Assembly (NCBI GenBank): GCA_963754065.1
Contig: CAVWFH010000034.1
Location: 248,001 to 312,000 of the forward strand
DNA length: 64,000 nt
Origin: JALORV01 sp963754065
Lineage (GTDB): Bacteria > Pseudomonadota > Gammaproteobacteria > Burkholderiales > Burkholderiaceae_F
Direction: 5' to 3'
Shown here: positions 41,503 through 50,778 of the stretch, one piece after another
Layout of the letters: each line of letters begins with the position of its first letter
Position numbering within the stretch: the stretch's first letter is position 1
The notes under the pieces: generated by a model
What the model saw: the letters and a program-made list of their open reading frames with translations, nothing else
Databases searched by the model: none
What the model was told of the DNA's origin: nothing
Made by a program: the position numbers and the translations under genes

Positions 41503-42006
41503 ATGCCAGTGCGTATTCAGTTTTCTACCGATGCTCTTTGCGCAGAGCACTTGAATCCTCGTGACGCGCTATGCGTCTCGAATGCACTTCGGTCGCGCGG
41601 ATTCACGTTGATCGAAGTGCTGATCGTCATGACAGTGCTTGCGATCCTCGCGACGATCGCTGTGCCGAGCTACTCGCGTTACGTCACGCGCGGGAACCTG
41701 GTCGAAGCGACCAACTCACTGTCCGAGTATCGCGTCCGCATGGAACAGTTCTATCAGGATGCGCGCAGTTACCAGAACGCCGCCGGTGAGTGCGGAGCGC
41801 TGCCGCCGGCCAACCTGCAGAACTTCGCCGTCGCCTGTGCCATTGCGGCGGGCGGGCAGGCCTATACCGCCACCGCCACGGGTGCTGGCGCGACGGCGGG
41901 CTTCGTCTACTCGATCAATCAAGCCAATGCGCGCGCGACCGTGGCATTGCCATCGCACTGGGGCGCGCTGCCGGCCGATGCCGGTACGCGCTGGGTGACG
42001 CGATGA
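41503..42006 (+). CDS. Type IV prepilin (PilE/minor pilin)
   Basis: A 167-residue product with the class III prepilin signature: RGFTLIEVLIVMTVLAILAT, where the Gly-Phe bond is cut by PilD and the Glu5 residue is present, followed by YSRYVTRGNLVEATNSLSEY. Two Cys (GECGAL, AVACAI) are positioned as in PilE-like minor pilins. The ATG at 41503 gives a leader of about 33 residues, long for a prepilin; TTG at 41551 would give 17 and is an alternative. It is the first gene of a six-gene operon; in most species the pilE-like gene is last. Its stop overlaps fimT by four bases. Confidence 0.85.
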   Translation: MPVRIQFSTDALCAEHLNPRDALCVSNALRSRGFTLIEVLIVMTVLAILATIAVPSYSRYVTRGNLVEATNSLSEYRVRMEQFYQDARSYQNAAGECGALPPANLQNFAVACAIAAGGQAYTATATGAGATAGFVYSINQANARATVALPSHWGALPADAGTRWVTR

Positions 42007-42578
42007 AGCGGCCTGTTCATGCAAGGCAGCGCGGCGTGACCCTGGTCGAGGTTGCGGTCGTTATGACGATTGCCGCAATTCTTTATACCCAGGCCGCTCC
42101 ACTCTTCACTACCTGGATCGGCAACGCGCAGACCCGGACCGCGGCCGAATCAGTACTTAACGGCATGCAGCTGGCGCGCGCTGAAGCAATGCGCAGAAAT
42201 CGCATGGTCCAGTTCGTCATCACCGACGGCGCCTCGTCCTCATGGATCGTTGGCTGTTCAAATCCCGTCGACGTGGGAACTCCGGATGTCGATGATCCAG
42301 GTGACTGCCTCGGCGTGATCCAGGCGCGCGCCGCGCTGGAGGCTTCAGCCCAGCCACAGTTGGTCATGATTCCCACGACCGCGACCACGGTGACGTTCGA
42401 CTCGTTGGGCCGCATCGCAGGCAATGTCGACGGGTCGCCATCCGCAGTCAGCATCGATGTCTCGAATCCCCTGATTTCCTCGACCGATCGGCGCGTGCTG
42501 CGGCTGGCCCTCGGTGCAGCCGGCAACGTCCGAATGTGCGATCCGGCGCTGTCCGCCGGCGATCCGAGGTCGTGCTGA
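42003..42578 (+). CDS. FimT/FimU (GspH)-like minor pilin
   Basis: A 191-residue minor pilin. The prepilin site is QRGVTLVEVAVVMTIAAILY with a short basic leader. Then comes SVLNGMQLARAEAMRRNRMV, the segment conserved in FimT/FimU and GspH, and a pair of Cys (VGCSN and GDCLG; also MCDP at the end). FimT in some species binds DNA for uptake; FimU primes pilus assembly with PilVWX and PilY1. The start overlaps the upstream stop (ATGA). Confidence 0.85.
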   Translation: MKRPVHARQRGVTLVEVAVVMTIAAILYTQAAPLFTTWIGNAQTRTAAESVLNGMQLARAEAMRRNRMVQFVITDGASSSWIVGCSNPVDVGTPDVDDPGDCLGVIQARAALEASAQPQLVMIPTTATTVTFDSLGRIAGNVDGSPSAVSIDVSNPLISSTDRRVLRLALGAAGNVRMCDPALSAGDPRSC

Positions 42579-42580
42579 CC

Positions 42581-43012
42581 ATGCTGCGCCGTCGCCGCCT
42601 CAGACCTTCGTACACCCGCACGTCCCGAGCGCAGGTTCGCGGCATGTCTCTGACCGAAGTCCTTGTCTCGATGACGATCTTCGCCATCGGTGTGCTCGGT
42701 CTGTTCAACGCGCACGGTACGGCGTTCACGTCCTACTCGGATGCGCGGAACCGAGTCGATGCCGCCCTGCTGGCCGATCGCCTGATTGGCGAGCTGTGGG
42801 TCGATCGTGCCAACGTGGCTGACTACGCCTACGACGGCCACGTCACGCCCGTTCGGCTGGGACCGTGGCTGGGGCAGGTGCAGCAGGCGCTGCCGGCCGC
42901 CAATGCGCTCGTGCAGGTTGCGGGGAACGAGGTACGCGTGACGGTCACATGGCAGCCGCGCAATGGGGACACGCGGACGCACACGGCCGTCGCGACGCTG
43001 CAGGACCCCTAA
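42581..43012 (+). CDS. pilV: PilV-like minor pilin
   Basis: A 143-residue minor pilin with the site VRGMSLTEVLVSMTIFAIGVLG (cleavage after the Gly of RG; Glu5 present) and the PilV-type continuation NAHGTAFTSYSDARNRVDAA. It starts 2 bases after the fimT stop. PilV joins the tip complex with FimU, PilW, PilX and PilY1. It is shorter than PilV of Pseudomonas, at about the size seen in betaproteobacteria. Confidence 0.82.
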   Translation: MLRRRRLRPSYTRTSRAQVRGMSLTEVLVSMTIFAIGVLGLFNAHGTAFTSYSDARNRVDAALLADRLIGELWVDRANVADYAYDGHVTPVRLGPWLGQVQQALPAANALVQVAGNEVRVTVTWQPRNGDTRTHTAVATLQDP

Positions 43013-43013
43013 C

Positions 43014-44093
43014 ATGCAGCGCTCTGCTCACAGCTCGCGAGGCATGACGCTCGTCGAGATCCTGATCGCGATGGCGATCTCCCTGGTGGTGACGCTCGCG
43101 GTCTACCAGACGTTTGCGGCCTCGGAGGCGTACCGGCGTTCTGCGAGTTCCGGCGGTGACGCTGCGTTCAACGGCACGATCGCGATGTACTCGCTGCAGC
43201 GAGACGCGCGCATGGCCGGCTTCGGCATCAACACCGTGACGGTGCTCGGGTGTCGCGTGCTGGCTTACGACGAGGGCGTCGACCCCGCTCGGGAGTTCGA
43301 GTTCGCCCTGGCACCGGTTCGCATCACTCAGGGGCCGGGCAGCGAGCCGGACGCGGTCGAGTTCATGTACAGCAACACGGACACCGTCCCGGCACCGGTC
43401 CGGCTGACACAGGCGCTGCCGAATGCAGCCGCAAACTTTCATGTCGACAACGCCTTCGGCATAGTCGCCGGTCAGCTACTCGTCGTTGCCGAGCCGGGTA
43501 GGGACTGCACCCTGCAGCAGGCCACCAATACACCCAGCCTCGAGGCACCGGGGCGACAGGATCTGCTTATCCACGGCAGCGGCATGTACCGCACCCCGTA
43601 CGGGACGATGGCCGCCGCCCGCTACAACAAACCCGGAGGCTTCGGTCCGAACTACACGCTCGATGCCGTGATCTTTCCGATTGGCATCACTCCGACCGTG
43701 GCAAGGTATTTCATCCAGGACGGCACGCTGGTCGTTGATCAGGTGCTCCAGGGCAACGAGGCCTTGCCGGTAGCCGCCGGCATCGTTCAGTTGCAGGCCC
43801 AGTATGGCAAGGACACCGATGCCGACGGCGCTGTCGATGTGTGGGATGAAGTTACGCCGGCAGCCGCCAACGCTTGGTCGGGCGTCGTCGCCATTCGATT
43901 GGGCCTGGTAACGCGCAGCGCCTTGCCCGAGCGGCCGGATGCTGCCACGGGGCAATGCACAGTCACCACCGAGGCGCCGCAGTGGATCGGCGGCGCCTTC
44001 GACCTGTCGGCGCAGCCGAACTGGCGGTGCTTCCGATACCGCGTGTTCGAGTCCACGGTGGGCCTGCGCAACATGATCTGGAGGCCGGCTTGA
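43014..44093 (+). CDS. pilW: PilW-like minor pilin
   Basis: A 359-residue protein, the usual large size of PilW, with the prepilin site SSRGMTLVEILIAMAISLVV and the typical LAVYQTFAASEAYRR that follows. A long beta-rich C-terminal part contains several Cys (VLGCRVL, RDCTLQ, GQCTV, NWRCFRY). It starts one base after the pilV stop and its end overlaps the pilX start by four bases. Confidence 0.87.
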   Translation: MQRSAHSSRGMTLVEILIAMAISLVVTLAVYQTFAASEAYRRSASSGGDAAFNGTIAMYSLQRDARMAGFGINTVTVLGCRVLAYDEGVDPAREFEFALAPVRITQGPGSEPDAVEFMYSNTDTVPAPVRLTQALPNAAANFHVDNAFGIVAGQLLVVAEPGRDCTLQQATNTPSLEAPGRQDLLIHGSGMYRTPYGTMAAARYNKPGGFGPNYTLDAVIFPIGITPTVARYFIQDGTLVVDQVLQGNEALPVAAGIVQLQAQYGKDTDADGAVDVWDEVTPAAANAWSGVVAIRLGLVTRSALPERPDAATGQCTVTTEAPQWIGGAFDLSAQPNWRCFRYRVFESTVGLRNMIWRPA

Positions 44094-44668
44094 ACGTGCA
44101 TCGCTTCGGCTTCGTACGCCGGCAGCGCGGCGCCGTCCTGATGGTCGTGCTGGTTGCCCTGGTGGCCATGATGATCTCGGTGATTGCGCTGTCGCGGTCC
44201 ACCGATACGAATCAACTGGTGGCAGGCAACCTCGCTTTCCGTAACGCGGCTGTGCACTCGTCGGATGCCGGCGTCCTGAACGCGGTGCAGTGGCTGCAGT
44301 CGACGGTCGGCACGCCGGCGCTCAACAACAGCGCCCCCAACAGCGGTTACTACGCCAGTGTCATCGAACCCAACTGGGATGACCCGGCCCTTTGGACAAC
44401 CTGTGCAGGCTGCCAGATTGCCGGTGATGCGGCCGGCAATACCGTGCAGTGGATCGTCCACCGCATGTGCTCGGCACCCGGCAATCCAAATGATCCGGGT
44501 GTGTCGTGTTCGCTCCTGACGGCGGGTTCGGCGGCGGCTGCCGGCGGCAGCTACGCGGGAGACGCCACCAATTTCACCGGCAACGCGCAGAACTACTACC
44601 GCGTCACGGTCCGGGTCGTGGGACCACGCAACACCAGCACTCTCGTGCAGGCCTTCGTATCACTCTAG
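44090..44668 (+). CDS. pilX: PilX-like minor pilin
   Basis: A 192-residue protein with QRGAVLMVVLVALVAMMISV at the N terminus, the PilX_N signature, then TNQLVAGNLAFRNAAVHSSD, also conserved. TTG at 44090, overlapping the pilW stop (TTGA) with GGAGG 5 bases upstream, is the best start; GTG at 44096 is an alternative. Four Cys near the C-terminal half may form disulfides (TTCAGCQ, MCSAP, SCSLL). It is followed 8 bases later by pilY1. Confidence 0.85.
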   Translation: MNVHRFGFVRRQRGAVLMVVLVALVAMMISVIALSRSTDTNQLVAGNLAFRNAAVHSSDAGVLNAVQWLQSTVGTPALNNSAPNSGYYASVIEPNWDDPALWTTCAGCQIAGDAAGNTVQWIVHRMCSAPGNPNDPGVSCSLLTAGSAAAAGGSYAGDATNFTGNAQNYYRVTVRVVGPRNTSTLVQAFVSL

Positions 44669-44676
44669 GTGCCACC

Positions 44677-47600
44677 ATGCGATTCGTTTTCCGCTGGCTG
44701 TTGCTGATCGTTCCGGCATTGATTTCCCTGCCAGTCGGCGCCCAACTGACCGACGTCACGAACACGCCGCTGACGTACTCATTGGCGACCCAGGTCAAGC
44801 CGAACGTGATGTTCATCCTTGATGACTCGGGCAGCATGGCTTCGCGCTTCATGCCGGAAGCGGTCAACGACAGCAACATCGACAAGACTCGCTGCAGCAA
44901 CAGCAGTTGTTCGTCGACGACAACGAACGGCCTGGAAGGCAATCCGCCCTGGTACGCGTACCAGCTGAACACGATCTACTACAACCCGCAGATCACCTAT
45001 CAGCCGGCCATCGACGGCAGCGGCAATCTGATGGCGAGCTACGGCTCGCCCTGGACCAGTGTCAAAGTCAATGCTTTTGTCGGGTCGTCGACAATCAATC
45101 TGGTCAGCGGCTATCCGGAAATCGTCTACTGCAAGAACTCGAACGACAGCCCGACGGACACCAACAACTGCAGACGCAACGGCATCGACAGCGGTAATCC
45201 GTTTACCTACAACAGCACGTCGACGAATGGCTATCCGAACGGCACGTCGAACGGTTCATTCCGCTACCCGATGGTGCGCGGCGGCGGCCCGTTCTACTAC
45301 AGCATGCTGCCGCGCGAGCATTGCAGCGACGTTGCTCTGACGACGTGCACGCTGTCGGCCACACCTACGGGCAACTTCGTCTACCCGGCACCGGTGCGCT
45401 TCTGCCAGAACTCGACCGACGCCAACAGCAACAACGCGGTGACCGGCTCGACCAGCGGACGTCCACGGTGCCAGGAGTCCTGGTCGACCAACCACACACG
45501 TGCCCGCTACGGCCGTTTCCAGCGCGTCGACATCGTGTCGACCCAGGCCACCTACGGCGGCCGGCCGAATCGCACCGACTGCAAGAACGCGCCGACCTGC
45601 ACCTATGCCGAGGAGATGACCAATTTCGCCAACTGGTACGCGTACTACAGCACGCGCATGCAGTTGATGAAGACCGCCGTTGGCTATGCCTTCCTCGAAC
45701 TCGATGGCCGCTACCGGGTCGGATTCGTGACGATCAACCCCGGCTCGCCAGTCAGTTCAAACAGGTACACACCGATCGATACCTTCTCCGGTGCCCATCG
45801 CACCTCCTGGTACTCGAAGCTGTACTCGATCAACCCGAGCGGCGGCACACCGCTGAGGGAAGCGCTATCGCGTGTCGGCCGGCACTTCGCCGGCCTCACG
45901 TCCGGCATCAACTCCGGCATGAACCAGGACCCGGTCCAATACTCCTGCCAGGCCAACGTGGCGATCCTGAGCACGGACGGCTACTGGAACGGGAACGGTG
46001 GCGACAAGCTGGACGGCTCTTCCATGGGCAACACCGACAACGTCGACGCCGGCTACTCGACGCGCGCCGCGGGCGCCTATGACGGCAATCTCGGCGCGAG
46101 CGGCACCCTGGCCGATGTCGCGATGTACTACTACAGCGCGGATCTCCGCTCCAACGGCTCGACCGGGGCGCTCGGCACGGACGTGGGCGAGAACAACGTG
46201 CCGACGACCACGCGCGACATGAATAGTGGTCAGCACATGATGACCTTCACGCTGGGCCTGGGGCTCGGCGGATTCATGCGCTACCTGCCGAACTACGAGG
46301 CGGCGACCTTTGGAGACTTCTACAACATTCGCACCGGGAACACGGGGTGCGCCTGGCAGACCTCGAGCGCGACCTGCAACTGGCCGATACCGCCGAACAA
46401 CGACAACGACGATCCTTCCAAGCTGGACGACCTGTGGCATGCCGCCGTCAATGGCCGCGGCCGATTCGTCAGCGCGAGTGATGCGGCCACGCTGTACGAC
46501 GGGCTGGTGACAGCATTATCGGATCTGCGCGTGCTGGTCGGATCGGCGGCCGCGTCGGCGACGAGCAGCCCCAACATCACGACGACCGACAACGCCATCT
46601 ACAGCTCGACGTACCGGACGACGCGCTGGGATGGCGAACTCGTGTCGCAGCGCATCGATGCGTCCACGGGCAACGTGGTGCCGACGATCGAGTGGTCGGC
46701 ACGCGACCGACTGAACGCCAAGACCAGTGCCGCCACGGATACGCGCACGATCTACGCCGGCAACGGAGGTGTCCTCGCGCCCTTTGCATGGGGCTCGATG
46801 GATGGCGCCACGCGAGCGCTGTTCAGCGGCAAGTGCGCGGTGCTGTCGCAGTGCGCCACACTTACTGCCGCCGAGCGCACCGCTGTGGACAACGGCGAAA
46901 ACATGGTCAACTTCCTGCGCGGCCAGCGCCAGCACGAGCCGATCTATCGCGAGCGCGAATACGTCCTCGGTGACCTGGTGGGCTCGCGCCCGGCTTTCGT
47001 GCGTGATCCGCGTCGCAGCTATGGCGATGCCGATGTCCCGTCGTACTTTGACTTCAAGAACGCCAACGCATCGCGACGCCCGATGGTCTACATCGGAGGC
47101 AATGACGGCATGCTGCATGCGATCGACGCAGCGACTGGCGAGGAACTCTGGGCGTTCGTGCCGCGGTCGGTGATGCCCAAGATGTATCGACTGGCCGAGA
47201 CCGCCTATGCGACGTCGCATGAGTTTTTCGTCGACGGTTCCCCGACGTGTCAGCGACGCGTTCATCAACGGGCAATGGCGCACCGTGCTGATCGGCGGAC
47301 TGAATGCCGGCGGGCGCGGGTTCTACGCATTGGACGTGACCAACCCGTTGAGCCCGCAGTTGCTGTGGGAGTTCTGTTCGAGTTCCGCACTCTGCACGCG
47401 CAGTGACTCCGATCTCGGCCTGTCGTTCGGGAATCCGATCATCACCAAGCGGTCGAGTGACAATCGCTGGGTGGCGCTGCTCACGTCCGGTTACAACAAC
47501 GTTAGTCCGGGCGACGGGCGTGGTTATCTCTACGTGCTTGACCTGGCGACCGGAGCCGTGCTGCACAAGGTGAGCACGGGTGTCGGCAACTCCACCGATC

Positions 47601-48415
47601 CATCGGGACTGGCCCGCATGTCGAACTGGGTGAGGGACCCGGACACCGACAACACGGCGCAGTACGTCTACGGTGGCGACCTGGAAGGGAATTTGTGGCG
47701 CTTCGACCTCGACGTGTCACCGCCGGCTGTGCTGCGCATGGCCACGCTGTCTGACTCAGCCGGCCGGCCGCAACCGATCACGACGCGGCCGGAGCTGGGC
47801 CTGATCGAAAGCCGGCGAGTCATATTTATGGGGACCGGCCGCTATCTCGGATCCTCCGATCTGCAGGACCCGACGACACTCTCTCCGGCGGGCGACTGGT
47901 CCTACCGAGGCTCGCTGTACGCGATCAAGGACACTGGTGCTGCCATCGGCAGCCCCCGTTCGACAGGGACTTTCCAGGCGCAGACGATCGTCGAGGCGGG
48001 CAGCGGCCGCCGGACGATCACCGGGAACACGACGAACTGGAGCACCGACGGCGGCTGGTATGTCGACTTCCCGTCGACCGGGGAGCGCGTCAACCTCGAT
48101 CCTCAGCTCGTGCTCGGCACGCTGGTGGCGACCACCAACGTACCGAACAACAACGCCTGTACCGCCGGTGGCGACAGCTGGATCTATCAGTTCAACTACC
48201 GCAGCGGACAGGCCGTGAGCAGCTCGTCCGGCGGCGAAGTCGGACTGTTCCGGTCGGGCACGCTCACCGTCGGCAATGCCATTGTCCGGCTGCAGGGCCT
48301 GTCGCTGAAGATCATCACGACCGGCGCGTCCGGTGTGAAGGAGACGCGCGGCCTGAATGTGGGCGGTGGAGCGACCAACGCCCGCCGTGTCGGCTGGCGG
48401 GAAGTTGCTCGGTAG
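44677..48415 (+). CDS. pilY1: PilY1-like pilus tip adhesin, apparent frameshift at 47248
   Basis: About 1,245 residues if repaired. It has a signal peptide (WLLLIVPALISLPVGAQ), an N-terminal VWA-like region with the MIDAS motif (VMFILDDSGSM), and a C-terminal beta-propeller with YIGGNDGMLHAIDAATGEELW and YVYGGDLEGNLWRFDL, preceded by the Asp-rich Ca-binding loop (DPDTDNTAQ). The frame breaks after EFFVDGSPT: the next conserved piece VSDAFINGQWRTVLIGGLNA lies in the next frame. One extra T at 47248 explains this (3,739 bases in total). As written, the protein would lose its propeller. PilY1 controls pilus retraction and surface sensing. Confidence 0.87.
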
Positions 48416-48472
48416 TTTTACTGTTTGCAGGTGCAACGCAGCTCATGCGCGTCGCGCACACGAGGGTCGCTC

Positions 48473-49204
48473 TCAACGCGGCCGCATCACCCGCGGCGGG
48501 AAATACGGCTTCTTGAGCGCGCGCCCCTGGCCGAGCACGAATCCGGTCTGCTTGGCCAGTCGCAACTGCTCCTCGCGCTCGATGCCGGCCAGCACGAAGG
48601 TCTCGCGCGTGAGGCCCAGCGCGTTGACTTCGCGTGACATTTCGAACCAGGTTTCCTCGCGCACCGAGATCGGCGCCAGCATCTTGGCGAAGTCGGGCGC
48701 GACGAAGTCGATTGCGCTCATCTCCATGCTCGCGCGTGGTTCGGCAAAACGGTAGCCGACCGGGATCTGGTAGCTGCGCAGCAGGTCGATGAATTCGCGC
48801 ACGCGGTAGGGCCAGCGCAGCCGTTCCATCGCACCGCGCAGCAGGATCGACAAGCGGTGCGTGGTCAGTCGGTGCGAATCGAGCGTGCGTACCAGTGCTT
48901 CCAGCGAGCGCTCGATCGAACCGAACGATACGGTGACGGCGATGCGCTCGACGCGCTCGTGCTCGATCATCGAAAACGCGTGTTCGAGCGCGGCCAGCTG
49001 GATTTGCGCCCGCAGCGACCGGTCGGGTTCGAAGTCGGCGGTCCAGACATACAACTCGTCGAACCAGCGTTCGGAACCAACCAGTGTGCGCGTCGGCCAG
49101 ACGAGCGCGCGCACGCGCGAGCCGAACCGGCTGAGCGGGTCAACGGTCGGGTCGAGTTCGACCTGGTTCGAGCCGATGGAGTGTCTGGGTTCGATGTTTG
49201 CCAT
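48473..49204 (-). CDS. Degenerate EAL-domain protein, copy 1
   Basis: A 243-residue cytosolic protein from the ATG at 49204 (an in-frame TTG at 49270 would add 22 residues). It follows the outline of an EAL domain: RWFDELYVWTADF at the EAL position, VTVSFGSIERSLE, LSILLRGAME, IPVGYRFAEPRASMEMSAID where the DDFGTG and KID blocks should be, FVLAGIEREEQLRLAKQTG at the ExVE loop and FVLGQGRALKKP at the end. The metal-binding Glu and Asp residues are missing, so it should not hydrolyse c-di-GMP but may bind it or act as a scaffold (inference). It is a tandem paralogue of the next gene upstream. Confidence 0.72.
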   Translation of the reverse strand: MANIEPRHSIGSNQVELDPTVDPLSRFGSRVRALVWPTRTLVGSERWFDELYVWTADFEPDRSLRAQIQLAALEHAFSMIEHERVERIAVTVSFGSIERSLEALVRTLDSHRLTTHRLSILLRGAMERLRWPYRVREFIDLLRSYQIPVGYRFAEPRASMEMSAIDFVAPDFAKMLAPISVREETWFEMSREVNALGLTRETFVLAGIEREEQLRLAKQTGFVLGQGRALKKPYFPPRVMRPR

Positions 49205-49272
49205 GGCGGGTTCGCGATCATGCGCCGCGAACGTGCGCGGATTCTCGGCCAAATCGATCGAGTCAGCCAAGC

Positions 49273-49977
49273 TTAGCTTTGCGTCGGTAACGCAGGTGGG
49301 GGGTAGGGCAGACGCACCGCGCGGCCCTGGCCGAGCTCAAATCCCGCCTGTACGGCGCTGTCGCGCTGCTGTCGCGTTTCGAGTGCACCGACGATCGTCG
49401 ACTTCGTGTCGAGTCCGAGTGCGCGGATTTCGAGGGCGAGATCGCCCCAGGCCTCGGGCCGGGTCGCGGTCGGTGCAAGCACCTTGGCGAAGATGGGCTG
49501 GACCAGATCGACACCCGAGATTTCCATGCTGACGCGCGGCGCGGTGAGGCGATAGCCGACGGCCACTTTCAGGCCGCGCAGCATGTCCGCAAACGCTCGC
49601 AGGCGATAGCGCGAACGCAGGCGCTGCGGTGTGCCGCGCAGGAGGACAAACATGCGGTGGGCGAGCAGCATATTGCTCTCGAAGAGCGCCGTCAGCGGAT
49701 CGAGTGCACGCTCGATCGTGCCGAACGAAATCGTCACGCCGACCTTCTCGACAAGGTCGTATTCGAGCCATCGGAAAGCCTCGCCCATGGCCTCGATCTG
49801 GAAGCGGGCGCGCTGCGTCGTCGATGCGGTTCCGCCCTCGGTCCAGACATAGAGCTCGTCGAACCAGCGCTCGGTCGAGACGAGCGAGCGAGTCGGCCAT
49901 AACGTTGCCCGCACGGCGCCACGGAAGGTCCCGGCCAGTTCGGCCGGACCGGACTCCGAGCTGCTTTGAGGCGTCAT
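49273..49977 (-). CDS. Degenerate EAL-domain protein, copy 2
   Basis: A 234-residue protein, paralogous to copy 1 along its length: RWFDELYVWTEGG, VTISFGTIERALD, MFVLLRGTPQRLR, VAVGYRLTAPRVSMEISGVD, TIVGALETRQQRDSAVQAGF and ELGQGRAVRLPYPP. The EAL catalytic Glu/Asp set is also absent. The two copies are 68 bases apart and both follow, in the convergent direction, the minor pilin operon, so a role in c-di-GMP-linked pilus control is possible. The degeneracy is the same in both copies, which suggests an old subfamily rather than recent decay. Confidence 0.72.
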   Translation of the reverse strand: MTPQSSSESGPAELAGTFRGAVRATLWPTRSLVSTERWFDELYVWTEGGTASTTQRARFQIEAMGEAFRWLEYDLVEKVGVTISFGTIERALDPLTALFESNMLLAHRMFVLLRGTPQRLRSRYRLRAFADMLRGLKVAVGYRLTAPRVSMEISGVDLVQPIFAKVLAPTATRPEAWGDLALEIRALGLDTKSTIVGALETRQQRDSAVQAGFELGQGRAVRLPYPPPALPTQS

Positions 49978-50094
49978 TGCGGAAGGATGCCATCAATGCG
50001 GGATGTGTAGCGCAATTGTGACGGCCGTCCGGCCGCCGGGAACGTCCGAAAAACGGCTTCGCCGCGCAGTCGGCGGGGTCACCAGCCGGCCGGA

Positions 50095-50778
50095 TTAGCT
50101 GACCGAGCGGGCCGAGGCCGCAGGCCCGTAGCTTTTGAACCGCTGCAACACGCGCTCCATCTCGGCAGCGTCGAGCCGGGGCGGTTCGCCCAGCGCGCAC
50201 GCGGCCAGGTAGGTTCGTGCCAGGTGCTCGACTTCGATAGCCAGCGCGAGTGCCTGGTCGAGCGTGTCGCTGCAGGCGACGACACCGTGGTGCGCCAGCA
50301 GGCAGGCGCGGCGGTCGCTGAGCGCAGCGAGAGCATGATCCGACAGTTCCTGCGTGCCGAAGGTCGCATAGGGTGCGCAGCGGATGTCGGCGCCGCCGGC
50401 GAGTGCCACCATGTAGTGAAAGGCCGGCACGCCGCGACCGTGGCATGCGAGTGCGGTGGCGTGCGCCGAATGGGTGTGAACGATCGCCGAGAACTCGGGG
50501 CGGGCTGCGTAGATGTCGCGGTGGAAACGCCATTCCGACGAGGGCGCCTGCGACCCGGCGGCCGCGCCGGTAAGCGTGACGAACACGAGGTCGTTCACGT
50601 CGAGTTCGCGGTAGGGCACGCCGGTCGGCGTGACGATGAACCCGTGCTGCACTCCGCGGGTGCAGCGTGCCGAAACGTTGCCGGACTTGTTGACGTTGAT
50701 GCCGGCATCGTTCATCGCGCGGGCGGTGTCGATCACCTTGCGCCGCAGCTCCGGGCCATCCTCGGCAGCGCGTGTCAT
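50095..50778 (-). CDS. Class II aldolase/adducin family protein, probable MTRu-1-P aldolase
   Basis: A 227-residue enzyme with the class II aldolase fold: AGINVNKSGNVSARC (phosphate site), SSEWRFHRDIY (catalytic Glu), VHTHSAHATALACHGRG (two Zn His) and LLAHHGVVACS (the third). It overlaps mtnA by four bases, so it acts with 5-methylthioribose-1-phosphate isomerase. Two fates are known for its product: dehydration by MtnB or cleavage by an aldolase (Ald2) to DHAP and methylthioacetaldehyde (the DHAP shunt). Length and fuculose-aldolase-like motifs favour the aldolase, but MtnB is the same fold. No mtnC/D/K lie nearby. Confidence 0.82.
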   Translation of the reverse strand: MTRAAEDGPELRRKVIDTARAMNDAGINVNKSGNVSARCTRGVQHGFIVTPTGVPYRELDVNDLVFVTLTGAAAGSQAPSSEWRFHRDIYAARPEFSAIVHTHSAHATALACHGRGVPAFHYMVALAGGADIRCAPYATFGTQELSDHALAALSDRRACLLAHHGVVACSDTLDQALALAIEVEHLARTYLAACALGEPPRLDAAEMERVLQRFKSYGPAASARSVS

